From contig MU859096.1 in the NCBI GenBank assembly GCA_033297205.1, positions 124,001-188,000 on the forward strand: DNA of 64,000 nucleotides, written 5' to 3'. The notes beneath the pieces were generated by a model. That model had not been told where the DNA came from. It searched no databases and worked only from the letters and a program-made list of their open reading frames with translations. Shown piece after piece: positions 45,731 to 57,400 of the stretch. Source of the stretch: Pseudoneurospora amorphoporcata (taxonomy: Eukaryota > Ascomycota > Sordariomycetes > Sordariales > Sordariaceae). How positions within the stretch are numbered: position 1 is the first letter of the stretch; every line of letters starts with the position of its first letter. The position numbers and the translations under genes are program-made.

Positions 45731-46689
45731 GAGACTGGTATGGTGATGGATGAGGAAGAAAGGGAAAGGAAGTGGACGGACAATTGGATGGGCGTTCTTT
45801 GGTTTCAATTGTTATTCTTAAGGAATTGGGTCTACAGCGTATAATGACGTGATTGATCAATCATGAAAAAGAAAGAGGGAGTTCATGGAGAGAGGCAGGA
45901 TAGAATAGAGCTCGATGGAACTTATGGGAGGAGTGTCCAGAGACAAGGGGGAAGAACGAGGAAAGTTGCATTATAGCTAATACCTAATACCAACGAACGA
46001 ACGCGGTGGCCTCATTGTTGAAGAACACCGCATCTATTTATGAGTGTTTTATGGATTTGCTGTATGCAGGTGTTATTGGCTATTAGTGTTGTGTTGGTGG
46101 TGTTGTTGTGGTTGTCAGAGAGGACAACATAACCTGTTCGCATTGGTGAGTCAAACAATCCGAGTTTAACAACAAAACCCGACAACAACGAAACGTGTCC
46201 TGAATATTTTTCTTAACGTCCAATGAGTGGACAGTGAAGGAATCACGAAGTAATTGCGGTTCTTCTTGGATGAGTCATTCACAGACTTTTCAATAGTTCC
46301 TTGAACAGTGCACAACTTTGTCGATCGAATGGCTACGGATGGGTACGTCCTCACGTAACTCATCTACTCATCGTGGGTTGGGCTCCGGTTGGAAACAGAA
46401 AAGCAGCTATTCATATGTAGGTGATTCCAGAATGAAAGAAACAACATCTGAGAGGAGGAGAGGCCAAATATGTCTATTCACCTCTTGATATGGCCTCTCC
46501 ATCACGGTATGGGCTGGATTCGGAGCTTCAGCATTTGACACAAATACATGGTTATCGACGCAGCCGACAATAGCTTCCCTTCTCTTTCATTTACAGACGT
46601 AAACGAACCAAATCCAAACCAACCCATCAACAACAACACCATCAACAACAAACAACACCAACATCACCAAAATCAAATCATCACTAACC
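45731..46689. other. Intergenic between CYP51 and the Hsp70-like gene
   Basis: AT-rich 3' flank of CYP51, then a CA/AAC-rich leader (about 46600-46690: many CAACA and CCAA repeats) before the Hsp70-like start. No gene is seen. Confidence 0.5.
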
Positions 46690-49662
46690 ATGACCATAAA
46701 CAAATCCGGCAACCGCGGCCGTCGCCGGCAAACCGAGCGTCTCAATCTCAAATCCTCTTGGAAACCCAAAACCCCATCCCCCCTCGCCGCCCTCCTAACA
46801 GCCACGATCCTCCTCCTCCTCATCGTCGTCTTCCCCTTAGCTCTTTCCACTTCCTCTCCCCGGACCAGTCGGAGCGAGTGCATACGCCACAGCCACAGAT
46901 GACTACTATTCTTCTGACCACAGGCAGGAAACTGAAAGACTGCTCCTGTGATTGCCATAGACTTTGGGGTGACTAACTCAAGAGTTGCGATGTGTCCGAA
47001 AAACGGAACAGGGAAAGTGCTTGGGACCGTGCCAAATTGGGTTGGGTTTAGAGCTAGCCCTGATACTGCCGGTGTTTGGGAGGGAGGGGGCGATGAAGGG
47101 GGGGGTTAGAGAGGACGGAAGGTATGAAGGCGTGGAGGTTTTGGTGGGAGAGGAGGCGAGGGAGTGGGCTAAGGGTATGGAGGGAGGAGGGGAGAAGGGG
47201 GCGGTGTTTGATGTCAGGTATGTTTGATTGTTCTTGAGTGATTATTTGGCTGTTTCTTGGGCGGTCATGTCTTGGGGCTGCTGGCTGCTGGCTGCTGTTT
47301 TTTTTCTTTCTTGTTTTCTGGTTGACTTACGCTCTGGCTAAGTGGTCGGCTGACTGGAATAAACAAACAGACGCCTCTTAGGCCGAAACTTCTCCGATCT
47401 CAAACTTCCAGAAAGAGATTCGGCATTTACCTTTCAAGGTCACGCATCACTGTGGCGGTAAAAAACCCATTGTTGAGGTCGAAATCGAAGATAGAAGTAG
47501 AGAAAAATGTCGACGAACAAGGGCAAATTATCAACGGCACCGCGAGAAGGGTATTGAGGTACACGCCTGAGCAGATCACGGCGATGATTTTTGGGGAGTT
47601 GAAGGGGATTGCTGAGAGGGAGGTTGGTGAGAAGTACGTTCGCTCTTTCCTTCTTTTTCTTTCCCTCTTTCCCTCTTTCCCTCTTTCCCTTTTTTAATTC
47701 TCCAACAGAACCCCCATCGCAGCATCACCCAAGCCGTCGTCGCCACCCACCTCGCCCCCGGCTTCTATCCCTACGTCGAATCCACCACCCCTCTGCCCTA
47801 TAACGACAGATCGTACCTCCCCTGGCAAGCAGCCGATCAGTTCGAAGAAGCCTACAGGACCGCCCTCCGCCACGCCGCCTCTCTTGCTGGTTTCGAGATT
47901 ATCCGCTTCACGAGAGAGCCCGTAGCCGCCGCCATTGCCTACGGGCTGGACACGGAATCTATCTGGGATGAGAGAACGGTGTTGGTGTACGACTTGGGCG
48001 AGACCTCTCTTGATGTCACGGTTCTGTCCGTGGAGCAGGGAGTCTTTGAGGTTTTGGCGAGTGAGAGGGTGGAGGGGCGGTTTGGGGGGAGGAAGATGGA
48101 TGGGAATGTGGCCGGGTGGATTTTGAGGGAGGTCGCTGGTAGAATGAACGGTGGTGGCCAAGGGGATGGGAGGGCAAGCCATGTGCGTGTTGAAGATATA
48201 ATGATGCTAGGCCCCAAGCTCGTAATAAAGGTAAAAGAGGAAGTGGCGGAGGGGGTAAAGATAGCTCTGTTAGAGCAGGAAGCTGTCGAGATTGATGTCG
48301 GTGAATTGTTGACGAACCTGGGTGGGTTGGAACGGAACTTGACAATGACGAGGAGGGACTTTGAGGATGTGAACCACGGTCTGGTCTGGGATACGCTGCC
48401 GGTCGTTCAAAGGGTGCTGACGGCTGCCAGGGTTCTTCGGGATAAGTTGGATGATTTTATTGTGGTAGGAGGGTCCGGAAAGACCCCGAGGGTGAGGTGG
48501 TCGGTTGAGCAGTACTATTGCACGAAAAGCAAGCCGCTCATGGAAGGAAACGTTGATTCTGCGGAGGCGGTGGTTTTTGGGGCGGCTGTTCAGGCTATGG
48601 TGAGTGAAGATCGAGATATTGGCATATGAGCAATTTGGACTGACCATGCTTGACGGATTCTTTCCGCGCCTGAGGGCACCACGGAGTGCATCTTTATATA
48701 CGACGTTCCGACCTCAATCGGCGTTGAAACAGCAGGAGGTGTCATGGTAAGATCTTCTCTCGTCCGGGTGATACCAGTTTGACGTCTTTCCATTTCGTTG
48801 TTGGCTAACAGACCTCGAGACAACAATTATACGCCGCAACAGTCCCATGCCCACGGTCAGTTCATCCTTCCCTCTTAGTTTTTTCTATCAGTTGTCTCTA
48901 ACACGCCATTGTGAACAGTCCAAATCAGCAACATTTACCACGTCAGCCGGTAGGCCATTCTATCCAACCTCTTCTTTTCTGTCCATACTAACACCAGCTA
49001 TCCAGACAACCAAACCACCGTCACCCTCAACATCTTCCAAGGCAACCGCCCCCTCGCAGCCTCCAACCACCTCCTAGCTTCGATCCCCCATGGACCTCGC
49101 CACCGTGAACCAAAACAACCTGCCACGAGGCATTCCGCGAGTCTCAATTGCCTTCGCAATCGACCACAACGGTGTTTTGCAAGTATTCCTCCTGGACACC
49201 ATAGTAATGGACGACGAAGGTCATCATCGACATCTGATTGCTACCATCCGAACCCTCTACGCCGACGCAAGTGACAAAGCGCTGGCAAAGTGGAAGAAGA
49301 TAGACTCCTTGATCGAAGAGACGGATCGGTTTTGGGAAGAGGACGAGGAGACAAAGGCGACATTTGAGGCGAGAAGAGAGCTGGCGAAAATGTTGAATGC
49401 GGTCAGGAGGAGTCTTTGGATTGTTGAGGCTGATGGCGCAGCCCAGGAGGCTGCCACTGAGGAGGTGAGGGTTATTAGGGATGCGCTCAGGGATGCGGAG
49501 GTATGGCTGGAAGAGCACTGGGACGTGGAGACTAATACTTCTGAGGAGTTTATGATGGAGAAGAAACTGTTGAGTGGTGTTGTGTCACCTGTTTTGCACC
49601 CTGACGACATTTCGGTTGTTGTTGACGAACTTCCTCCTGTGATGAGGACAGGAAGGAGGTGA
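46690..49662 (+). pseudogene. Hsp70/BiP-like gene with several frameshifts
   Basis: The exons implied by splice sites are 46690-47217, 47371-47633, 47723-48599, 48675-48746, 48820-48855, 48919-48949 and 49006-49662. The product begins with a basic tail and a membrane/signal segment (PLAALLTATILLLLIVVFPL), then Hsp70 motifs: VIAIDFGVTNSRVAM (phosphate 1), AVFDVRRLLGRNFSDL, TREPVAAAIAYGL, VLVYDLGETSLDVTVLSVE (phosphate 2), FIVVGGSGKTPRV (adenosine), then substrate-domain blocks SIGVETAGGVM and TTSADNQTTVTLNIFQGNRP, and a helical lid. The frame is broken near 46870 (+1), 46940 (-1), 47100 (+1, in a run of eight G), 47420 (+1), 47490 (+1) and 49086 (+1, in a run of five C). The 47723-48599 exon is fully open and all splice sites are sound. 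The C-terminus lacks HDEL. It is either a young pseudogene of a divergent secretory-pathway Hsp70 or a locus with sequencing errors. Confidence 0.75.
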
Positions 49663-50393
49663 GGAATCATGATGAACTATAATAGAGTCAGGGAAGTCTA
49701 GTATACCCGGCCATCGCCATATGGGAAAAGATACATATTCATGAAAGGCATTCTATATCCGTATCGTAGCGAAGTGTACAGTAAAGATGACGATACAATA
49801 CACACATACATACATGCCCTCCGCCAGTTCCTGAACAAGACGACGATGACGAGAAAGAAGACCCCCATATTAATAAACCCAATCTGACTAAAACGCCATA
49901 CTGTGCAACAATCGCTGTGCTGTGCTGTTATGGTTTGATTTCATTTCATCATCGGGAAGAAGAGAAATCAAACAAACAAGCCGCCCGTTGCTTCCAAGAA
50001 AGTCCCGAAGTTGCCTCTTTTTTCTTTTATGAAAAGAGCAAATATGAATGAACACCGGCTAATGCAAGATCTGAGTATGTAGAGTAGAGATGTTGGATGT
50101 GTGTGTGAGGTAGCAAGGTATGTTATAGGTAATGTGTGGTTCGCGCCGGTGAGTTGCAACAGCCGTGGTGGCAAAGTACGTTTTTGCCAACATCCGCGGC
50201 TTTCTTGTTCCTCGCTTGACTTCTGGGTTTCCAAGTTTGATTTCTTCTTCCTTCACCTCCTTCTAACCGTATCATATGTGGTTATGCGGTACGGCCGGTA
50301 TGGAGGTGGATAAGACAGACCTCAAGTGAGAGATAGAGGGAGCTGTCGCTCTCTTGTCATTCATAGCAAAGCTGACTGGCAGGTGCAGCACGC
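49663..50393. other. Convergent intergenic region
   Basis: 3' flanks of the Hsp70-like gene and RCF2. ACATAC microrepeat near 49801-49814. No gene is seen. Confidence 0.5.
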
Positions 50394-51203
50394 TTAAGCG
50401 GAAGCCTCGGCCTTGTTGGCCTCAGCCTTCTGTTGCTGCTGCTGCTCCTCAATGTGCTTCTTGTGGGCGAGTCTCTTCTCCTCGGCAGCGACCATATCTG
50501 AAGCAGATGAGTTAGCGGATCCTCGCAAGCTCGAAACAAGCACCGGGACAAGAGAAAACCTACCCTGCCAGAGGTTCTGGCCCTCGTACTCCTCCTTCTG
50601 GACCTTCTTCTCGATTAAGTGCTGATGGGTAGGATCGTTGGGGTCAACGACCATGACGGTCTCCCACCTGCCCTTGCCGCTCTTGGCATCGGCGGTCTCG
50701 AAGGCGGCAGTGGCGATGAGGACGGCGAGCGTCAGGCCCTGGGCGTACACACGGGCCTGGACGAGCTTCTGGCTGGCGCTGAGGTACTTGTTGCGGTTGA
50801 CGATGGCCATGGCGGCGCCCATGGCGGCGATCCAGGACGCGAACACGATGCTGTAGCGGTTCTCGCGGCCCCAATCCATGAAGCGCTGGCTAGAGGTCTC
50901 GGAGGCCAGGCGCTCCGCCTCGTGCCTCTTCTTGCCCGCCTGGATGTAGTTGTTCATGGGGTCCTTGGCCCGCTGGAAGTTGATGCTGTAGCGCTCCGCC
51001 AGGATGATGGCGCCGAAGGTGCCCGACGAGGTCACCAGGAAGGACCGGAAGGGAAGCGAGAGCTGGCGGATCAGCTGGTACCGCTTCATGCCGAACATGA
51101 CACCGCCGAGGCCGAGGACGAGACCGGCACTGCCACCGATCAAGCCGCCCTTGATGACCTCGTGGTAGTGGGCCTGCTCCTCTTCCTTGCTGATGACCTT
51201 CAT
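50394..51203 (-). CDS. rcf2: Respiratory supercomplex factor 2 (HIG1-domain protein)
   Basis: Minus-strand exons 51203-50564 and 50497-50394 give 247 residues. The ATG at 51203 is chosen because MKVISKEEEQAHYHEVIKGG is the usual family start; the open frame before it begins without an ATG and is Thr/Asn-rich. Two N-terminal membrane helices are followed by the central part and the HIG1 domain (about 120-200), with RENRYSIVFASWIAAMGAAM and the QARVYAQGLTLAVLIATAAF helix containing the (I/V)x3RxR-type QARVYAQ segment. A charged, Gln-rich tail follows. Rcf2 sits in the inner mitochondrial membrane and associates with cytochrome oxidase and the III-IV supercomplex. The 66-nt intron (donor GTAGGT, acceptor TTCAG) has no stop and keeps the frame if retained. 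The same bases form one continuous 308-codon ORF when unspliced. Confidence 0.9.
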   Translation of the reverse strand: MKVISKEEEQAHYHEVIKGGLIGGSAGLVLGLGGVMFGMKRYQLIRQLSLPFRSFLVTSSGTFGAIILAERYSINFQRAKDPMNNYIQAGKKRHEAERLASETSSQRFMDWGRENRYSIVFASWIAAMGAAMAIVNRNKYLSASQKLVQARVYAQGLTLAVLIATAAFETADAKSGKGRWETVMVVDPNDPTHQHLIEKKVQKEEYEGQNLWQGRFSLVPVLVSSLRGSANSSASDMVAAEEKRLAHKKHIEEQQQQQKAEANKAEASA

Positions 51204-54200
51204 GGTTGCTGTTGGTGTCGGGTTACCTTTGGTGGTGGTGGTGTTGGGATTGTCGTCGTCTTCGTCGTTTCGAAGAGGAAAAGGTGAAAGTGCAGTTGTT
51301 AGAAATTGCGTGCGGAGCAAGAGTTAGTAGTATGTCGTAGATGTGAGTCGTAGTTGTTCGTCTGAAACTGAGTTTCGAGTCAAGAGATGTGGCGTGAGGA
51401 AGCTAAGGTAGGAACAAAAAACTCGTAGCGAGGATCGGATGGGATGATGTCGATAAGCCCGGGCGTGTGGTAGGGGTAAATGTAATGTGGGGCTGCTTTG
51501 ACTTGGGAGCGAATGGCGCACCACCAAAGACGAGTGAAAAGGAAAATCTTAGAAATTTGAAGACAGACCGATCTTCGAGTATCAATGACTCTTACAAACA
51601 ACTGCACATGAACATCACCTATTATATAAACAGTAGTGCAAATACTCAACCCGTGCTGTTCCTCGCTTCAGCGCTTACTCACATTCTCTCCATCTCTTCC
51701 GATATTTTCCTCTCGGAACATTTCGCTACCGACTCGACTGCTCTCAACCTCACGCCATAACGGATGAGGGCCACCCGGCGATGCAGAGTGAGCCGCGCAA
51801 CGGGCGTAGCGGACGGATGATGTAATGGAAATACCGAACGGGAGAGTGGTACTAAAAGACCCGCTGCGAAGCCCGCGTAGCCGCTGCCCTATGAAATGGA
51901 CAGAAACCCCGAGACTTTCCCGGAAGGGGGAGGACGGCGAACAAATGTGACAGCAGGCAGCTGGACACCACCGACAGCCGAGGAGGACCCTGAACAACTC
52001 CTCGTCCGAGTTTCGATTGCCAAGCGCTGCAAATCAATGGCAGCTGAAAGACTTGACGGACCGCTGCCAGATGTGCAGTGTCCCCGCCCAAAGACAGACA
52101 CCGGGTTAAGGCCGACTGCAACCATCACAAAGCCGAACTTCGCTGTTGAACATCCTTCGGTTTCTCCTTTCGTCCATTTCGGTGTAAAACCATGTGTGCC
52201 GCATCTTTGACTTCGTCTTACAAATCTGAGAAGTCAGAGGAAACTCCTGGACACCATAGGGCGCAAATTCAAACAAGCCTACCTTATAGACCTGCATTCC
52301 TGCTGTCTAGCTACACGTACGGTCATTACTTTCAACTTGTATCATTTACGGGGGTGTCGCCGAACGGATCCTGACGCGGAGCTGGATGATTGGGCGGACA
52401 CGCGTGTGATCCACCTCCGTAACTTTGCTCCCTGCCAGGTGAGTTCCGGACGGCGAACAAGCGGGGATTCTCGTCACCGGATTTCTCTAGGCAGGGCCGT
52501 AAGCTGCAATACCATGTATGGTATTGTAAGCCGTTCGCCGGCAACCGAGTTCCTTCAACATGAGCATCATCAGCCGTCCGACTGCCGGCCAGGACACACT
52601 CGTTCTTGCGGGCTCATCTTGTATTGGCGTTTTGCTGGTGGAAACCATAATGAACCGCTGGCTCCTTTTTGTATTATGAGTGAGTCATTTGTGAAATGTG
52701 GTGTAACTGTCCCGTGTTATAAAGTATGTCCAAGACAAATGAAACCAACTTTAAAGTTTGGTTGGCGATATATATTTAGGTACGCTTTTTGAGTGCCCCT
52801 CTGCAGCTCGCTCTACGTGCTTCTGTAACCTGCATAATCTTGACATCTATGTAGGAACGACGGTCAATTTGACAGGTGCATCATGTCCTTGTCTTTTTTG
52901 GGGTTGTCGTCAAGTTTCTTTCCACTGAGTAACTCAAGGTCTCTTCACAATCCCGCCTCTCATAAAGCTACTGTACAGATCTCAAGAAAAGAGACAAAAT
53001 CCGCGGGCGTGCTCACCGAATCCTCGTCGGTACAGGAGGTTTGTTACAGCAGACAGAGGACGTTCTGTAAACTTGATACGACAATCATGAGAATATAGAA
53101 TATAGAGTCGAAATAGGGTTCATGGCCCTGTAAAGTGTAAAAGTGTGTGTGTGTGTGTGTGTCTTGACCCATCACAGTCCGGTATAGTCGCAACTCGCAA
53201 CAGAGACACCGAATTCTGGACCTCATTCTCTTCCTCCACCAGTCCACAAGTCCACCAATCTTCCTGTCTCTCCTTGGATTCGTTCAGTTCCTTCCCCTCA
53301 TCCCCGGTCGTTCGATCACTCACCATCAGGCTTCAGGCTTCCAACCACTTCCCCTATCCTCCATGCGTGCCGTGTTTTAACTACAACCAGACCAGACGAA
53401 TCCTAAACTGTGTTCGAAGGGGTAACTGCCCTTTTTGCAGGCTTGCAGCGGTGGCTAGTTCGGTGAAAACTGTTTCTACCGCTATCCGCTGGCCCATTGA
53501 GGGACAAGGAGTTTCTGCTAGAGTCTAGAGCCTGAAGGAGGAATGCGGTTCCATGAGTCGTGTTCGTGCGTCTTCTCATCCACTCGTCTTCAAGGCTTCT
53601 CCCTGTGTGAAGGTAACGCTGGAAGTGTGCCAACTGCCAAGTTATAGAGGGGCGCGCGGGGCGCTAGAAATGCTGCACATGCAAAATGCCTGTAGGTACC
53701 CCAGGCAAAGAGCCAGAATGAAATTCATGCATGTGTTCGTCTACGAAAAGGCGTGTCTGTGGTTCATTTCGTGATTCCCCTCGCCTTGTCTCGAGACGCT
53801 AGACTCTTCTTTACTGGAGGGAAGAATGTTATGGGTATTAATCGGTGGTGGTGTGCTCACGTTATCATGATACTAGGTACATGCCACATTACAGCACCAA
53901 AACGTCGGGTATTCACGCGTAAGAGCGTACCGTCCGGTGTTCTGAATCAATGGGGGCCAGGTTGTGTGAATAATCGGATCAACCTTTTTTTTGGTGGGTT
54001 CAATGCCTGTGAAACTCGCTCCCAATATTCACACAACCTGGGGGCGTCGGGTACCTGGGACGACCTCAGGCGACCTGAGAGAGAGCGAACCGAAACCGAT
54101 GAACCCGTAACAAAGATGGTCACATCGAGAGATGCGGCGCTGCGGCCTAAGTTCCAGGTTCAGTTTCGGGATTTTGTCCAGTGGGTTGTACAGTGGGTTT

Positions 54201-54383
54201 GTTCTGAACACCCACATCCCTTCTCCAATCTGAATTTCAGACGGATGGAACTCCAAAATGTTCTAGAAGACGTGGAAGAGGGGTAGAGGAGAGGTTGAGG
54301 TGACGCTCAGACCAGCTCATAGCTAGGCGGGGGCTCCTCAAGTAGTGTAGCAGGTAGGTAATCCGTTGTGTGGGGGTCCACCA
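51204..54383. other. Gene-free stretch, first part
   Basis: The promoter of RCF2 lies at the left end. Further right I find no ORF with coding bias, no RNA gene and no transposon remnant. A (TG)n microsatellite is at about 53143-53162. Confidence 0.4.
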
Positions 54384-54420
54384 ATGGTAATTGTACGCTT
54401 CTGTTTCATGCAATTACCAT
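54384..54420. repeat. 10-bp perfect inverted repeat (hairpin)
   Basis: ATGGTAATTG at 54384-54393 and its exact reverse complement at 54411-54420, separated by 17 bases. It lies in gene-free DNA; role unknown. Confidence 0.55.
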
Positions 54421-57400
54421 ACCACACCTCGTACTGTGACCCCTCGGGCCTCTTGCTGTCACCAAACAAGTCCATCGCACCGGGAATGAACTCCGTGACA
54501 CCAATGATGAAAATGATGAATGGGATGAAGGGGAGCTCCCATCACGTCCACCACATTGGTATCCAACGGGCGATGGGGCTTTTGAACTTGCGATGACCTG
54601 TATTTGGGGTGATGCTCGAGACGAACTTGACGTTTGCTTCGTCGCTGTCGAATTCCTTATCTTGATAAGGAAAAAGTTTAAGTGGTTGCGCCAGACAAGA
54701 CAACCAAAACCATGTGTCGATGCTGCAATGTCATGTCTCGGCAGGCAGAAAGCACAGTTAAATGTCCATGCATCTCAGACAGTGTCTGCTTGTCGACCGC
54801 CTCCGCCGCTGGAGGCAATTGTTGTGCACAGTATGAATATTGTGGCCCTCACTCAGCCATTTAGAATAGTGGGACGGCCCCTCACTCACTCCAGGCTTTG
54901 AGTTCAGTGTGCACTTCGTCCTCAACGTTGCTTTGCGGTCCGTCTTCCACCTTACGTGTCCCCGGATCGACCTCACCAACCGACCGACGCCTTCTTTTTG
55001 ATCGCACGAGGCGGCTTTTCAAACCGGCCTTGCGACTAGACTAGGAAAGGAGACGTGCTGGAAAGATCTCCATCGCTGTGCTCTGGTTGATGATAAGCTT
55101 GACGACCCAGGACAAACTTCCTTGGCAGAATGACAAGTTATCAACAAGCTGTTTTATGTCTGTTTTGAGCGTAGGCCGCCTTGTCTGGTTAGTTTTGGTT
55201 AGGGGGTCTGCCAACATTGTTCAGAGGGCGACTCTGCTCAGAGCTACTAGACTCTTACTGGAGAAAGGTCTCTGCGCCAGAAACCAAGTCTCTTCGTGTA
55301 TTTGCAGTTAATGGGATGGATGAAGAAACAGTTAACGAGTGCCCAGGAAGAGCGTCATGATAAGGAGTTGTCGAACCAGCAAACACATCTTACGCATATC
55401 TGATATGTTGTCTGCCAGAATGAGCGACGAACATGATCAACAACTTTCAGTGATATGCAGTTGGTTCAAAACAGCAGCGTGGGGTGTTGACGACATGCAA
55501 GTCGAATCTTGGATATGGGGTTAGCTCCAAGTGTCGTGCATCTCGGCATTGTCTGCGCTTTCTGGTTGGACCATGACCACCATTTTAATTGGGCCTCCTG
55601 ACAAGGGAAGTAAACATATCATTGTTTGTGAGGTTCAAGACAAGGTAGTGGAGCGAGGGATAAGAAATGACGATGTTTAGGAGGGGACAACGTCGAGATA
55701 ATGGCAATAATAAACCTCACCAGCACACGATTCGATCCACCTCCTGGAGATCTCGCTGGGCCGGGTCGCTTGCTCAACCCCAAAATATTGATGAGATCCT
55801 GCACTTTCATCGGAAGCGGCCGTCTACTTGACGTATTGTCCTGCTCCGTATACCCAGCCTCAGCCAGCCATGCCTGCCAACTGTCGTTTACCCATCTGCG
55901 TCATGAGATCACTTCATGGAGGTGGTGATAGATCGTACCTTATCTGCACTTTCCGAGTTTAGTCCAAAGTGACAGGGAGGGTTGCAACGCACCAGTCCAC
56001 CAGGAGATCATCACCCTCTTGCACAATCTGTTGGGAGAGTTGACCGGAGCGTTTGACCGATCATACTGGTTTCTTTTGGTATTCCAAGAACCGCATATCA
56101 GGCTGCTCAACTGTCATCTGCATATCTCACTTGATAGTACCATCTTACGCAACTGTTCCCTAGAGCAGTCAAGCAGCGACCGGATGGATGTTACGCTGGG
56201 GTCCACAGACAAGGACCTGGAGGGCGAGGCATAGCGGAAGTGTTGGAAAGCCCACATCAACACGGATGGGGCTCAACACGGATGGGGCAAGTGAATCGCC
56301 CATGGTCTAGAGCATCATGAACTCCACCGTGCTGCCTGGTTCAGTTGCAGAGAGAGACGAGCATGAGTTTCTTCTGTGCTTCGGAGACCGAGACATTGTG
56401 TCAAGTCAGGTAGGCGAGTCGGGACCGGATGGCCTAGGCCGTTCGTGGACCGAACCCCAGGAACAGAGCAGGAGATCTGATATCAAGTGTTCGCCGAGAA
56501 AATGGTTACCGGACTCGTGGCTCGAAGAAAAAGAAACGAGCGGCCGACTTGGCGAAAGAGTCCCCCGCCCATATTTGCCGCTCGACAAGCCTGCCATGCA
56601 GATTGGAAATAATGACTGGCCATGCTTGTAATTCTTCAGGTTGAAGGTGTCTCCATTATCAATTGGTCGCTGGCTTCTAGAACGTTGTCTCCAGGAGGAG
56701 CATGAGGTTCATTGTCCTTCTCTAGGGCTTTTCGTTGAGGGACAGCCTGACATGGATTTGTCGGACGGCCATGTTCCTTGGTGAAGCGGAGGGGCCGGAT
56801 GAAAGAGGCGTTTCCATTCCAGGGACCCGTTACGTGCACATCATATTCCATTTGGCGTCGCTAGAGCCCGTTGATACGCAATATTCAGGGGAAACCCATG
56901 AAGGGTACCTCCAAGCAGTTGTAGACGGGAGGGGAATTCCAGCCCTGGGCTGAGTCAGGTACACGGTAGCCGACGTGCTGGCGTGTCTGATTGACGTGCA
57001 AGTGTGATCTCAATTCTGGTGGGGGATCTGGCAGTCGTCAGCTGTGTTAGAAGAGCTGATGACAGCAGCCGCTGCCGGTCTGGAATGGTCTCATAGCCTC
57101 GGAAGCTGGAGATAATAACCTTGAATGTGTTTAAGAGCGTCAAACTCGTCAATATGAAGCTCTAGACTAGAAGCCTAGAGTCGTCCCGTCTTGAAAGCTT
57201 CCTTGGTAAATAATTGGAGCTCGGGCTTCAAGGTCCACTATCCTCGTCAGAAATGGGTACCATATGACAACTGAGTTCCGGGATAGAGGCGGTAGACGGA
57301 TCTGATAGTTATGACTGCGCACGTAACTGCTAGACGCTATGACAGCCTGTCCGTAATTTGGCCGGTAAGTGGATGTCCGCCACCGTTGGCTTGTGGTTCG

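Noticed and set aside
44573..45808. 411-codon ORF on the minus strand
   Set aside because: It lies exactly opposite the CYP51 coding exon 3. The strong C-ending codon bias of CYP51 removes stops on the other strand. It shows no protein-family motif and its residues are Gly/Val/Asp-rich as expected of a shadow.
46868..46938. Small intron to explain the frame change near the N-terminus of the Hsp70-like gene
   Set aside because: Candidate donors (GTCGGA, GTGCAT) and acceptors give the wrong phase or leave a stop in frame. A pair of indels explains the sequence better.
48812..48855. A seventh frameshift in the Hsp70-like gene
   Set aside because: Using the GAG acceptor at 48819 in place of CAG at 48811 restores the conserved frame (TTIIRRNSPMPT), so no indel is needed there.
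53143..53162. (TG)n tract as a functional element
   Set aside because: An ordinary dinucleotide microsatellite; nothing around it suggests a role.
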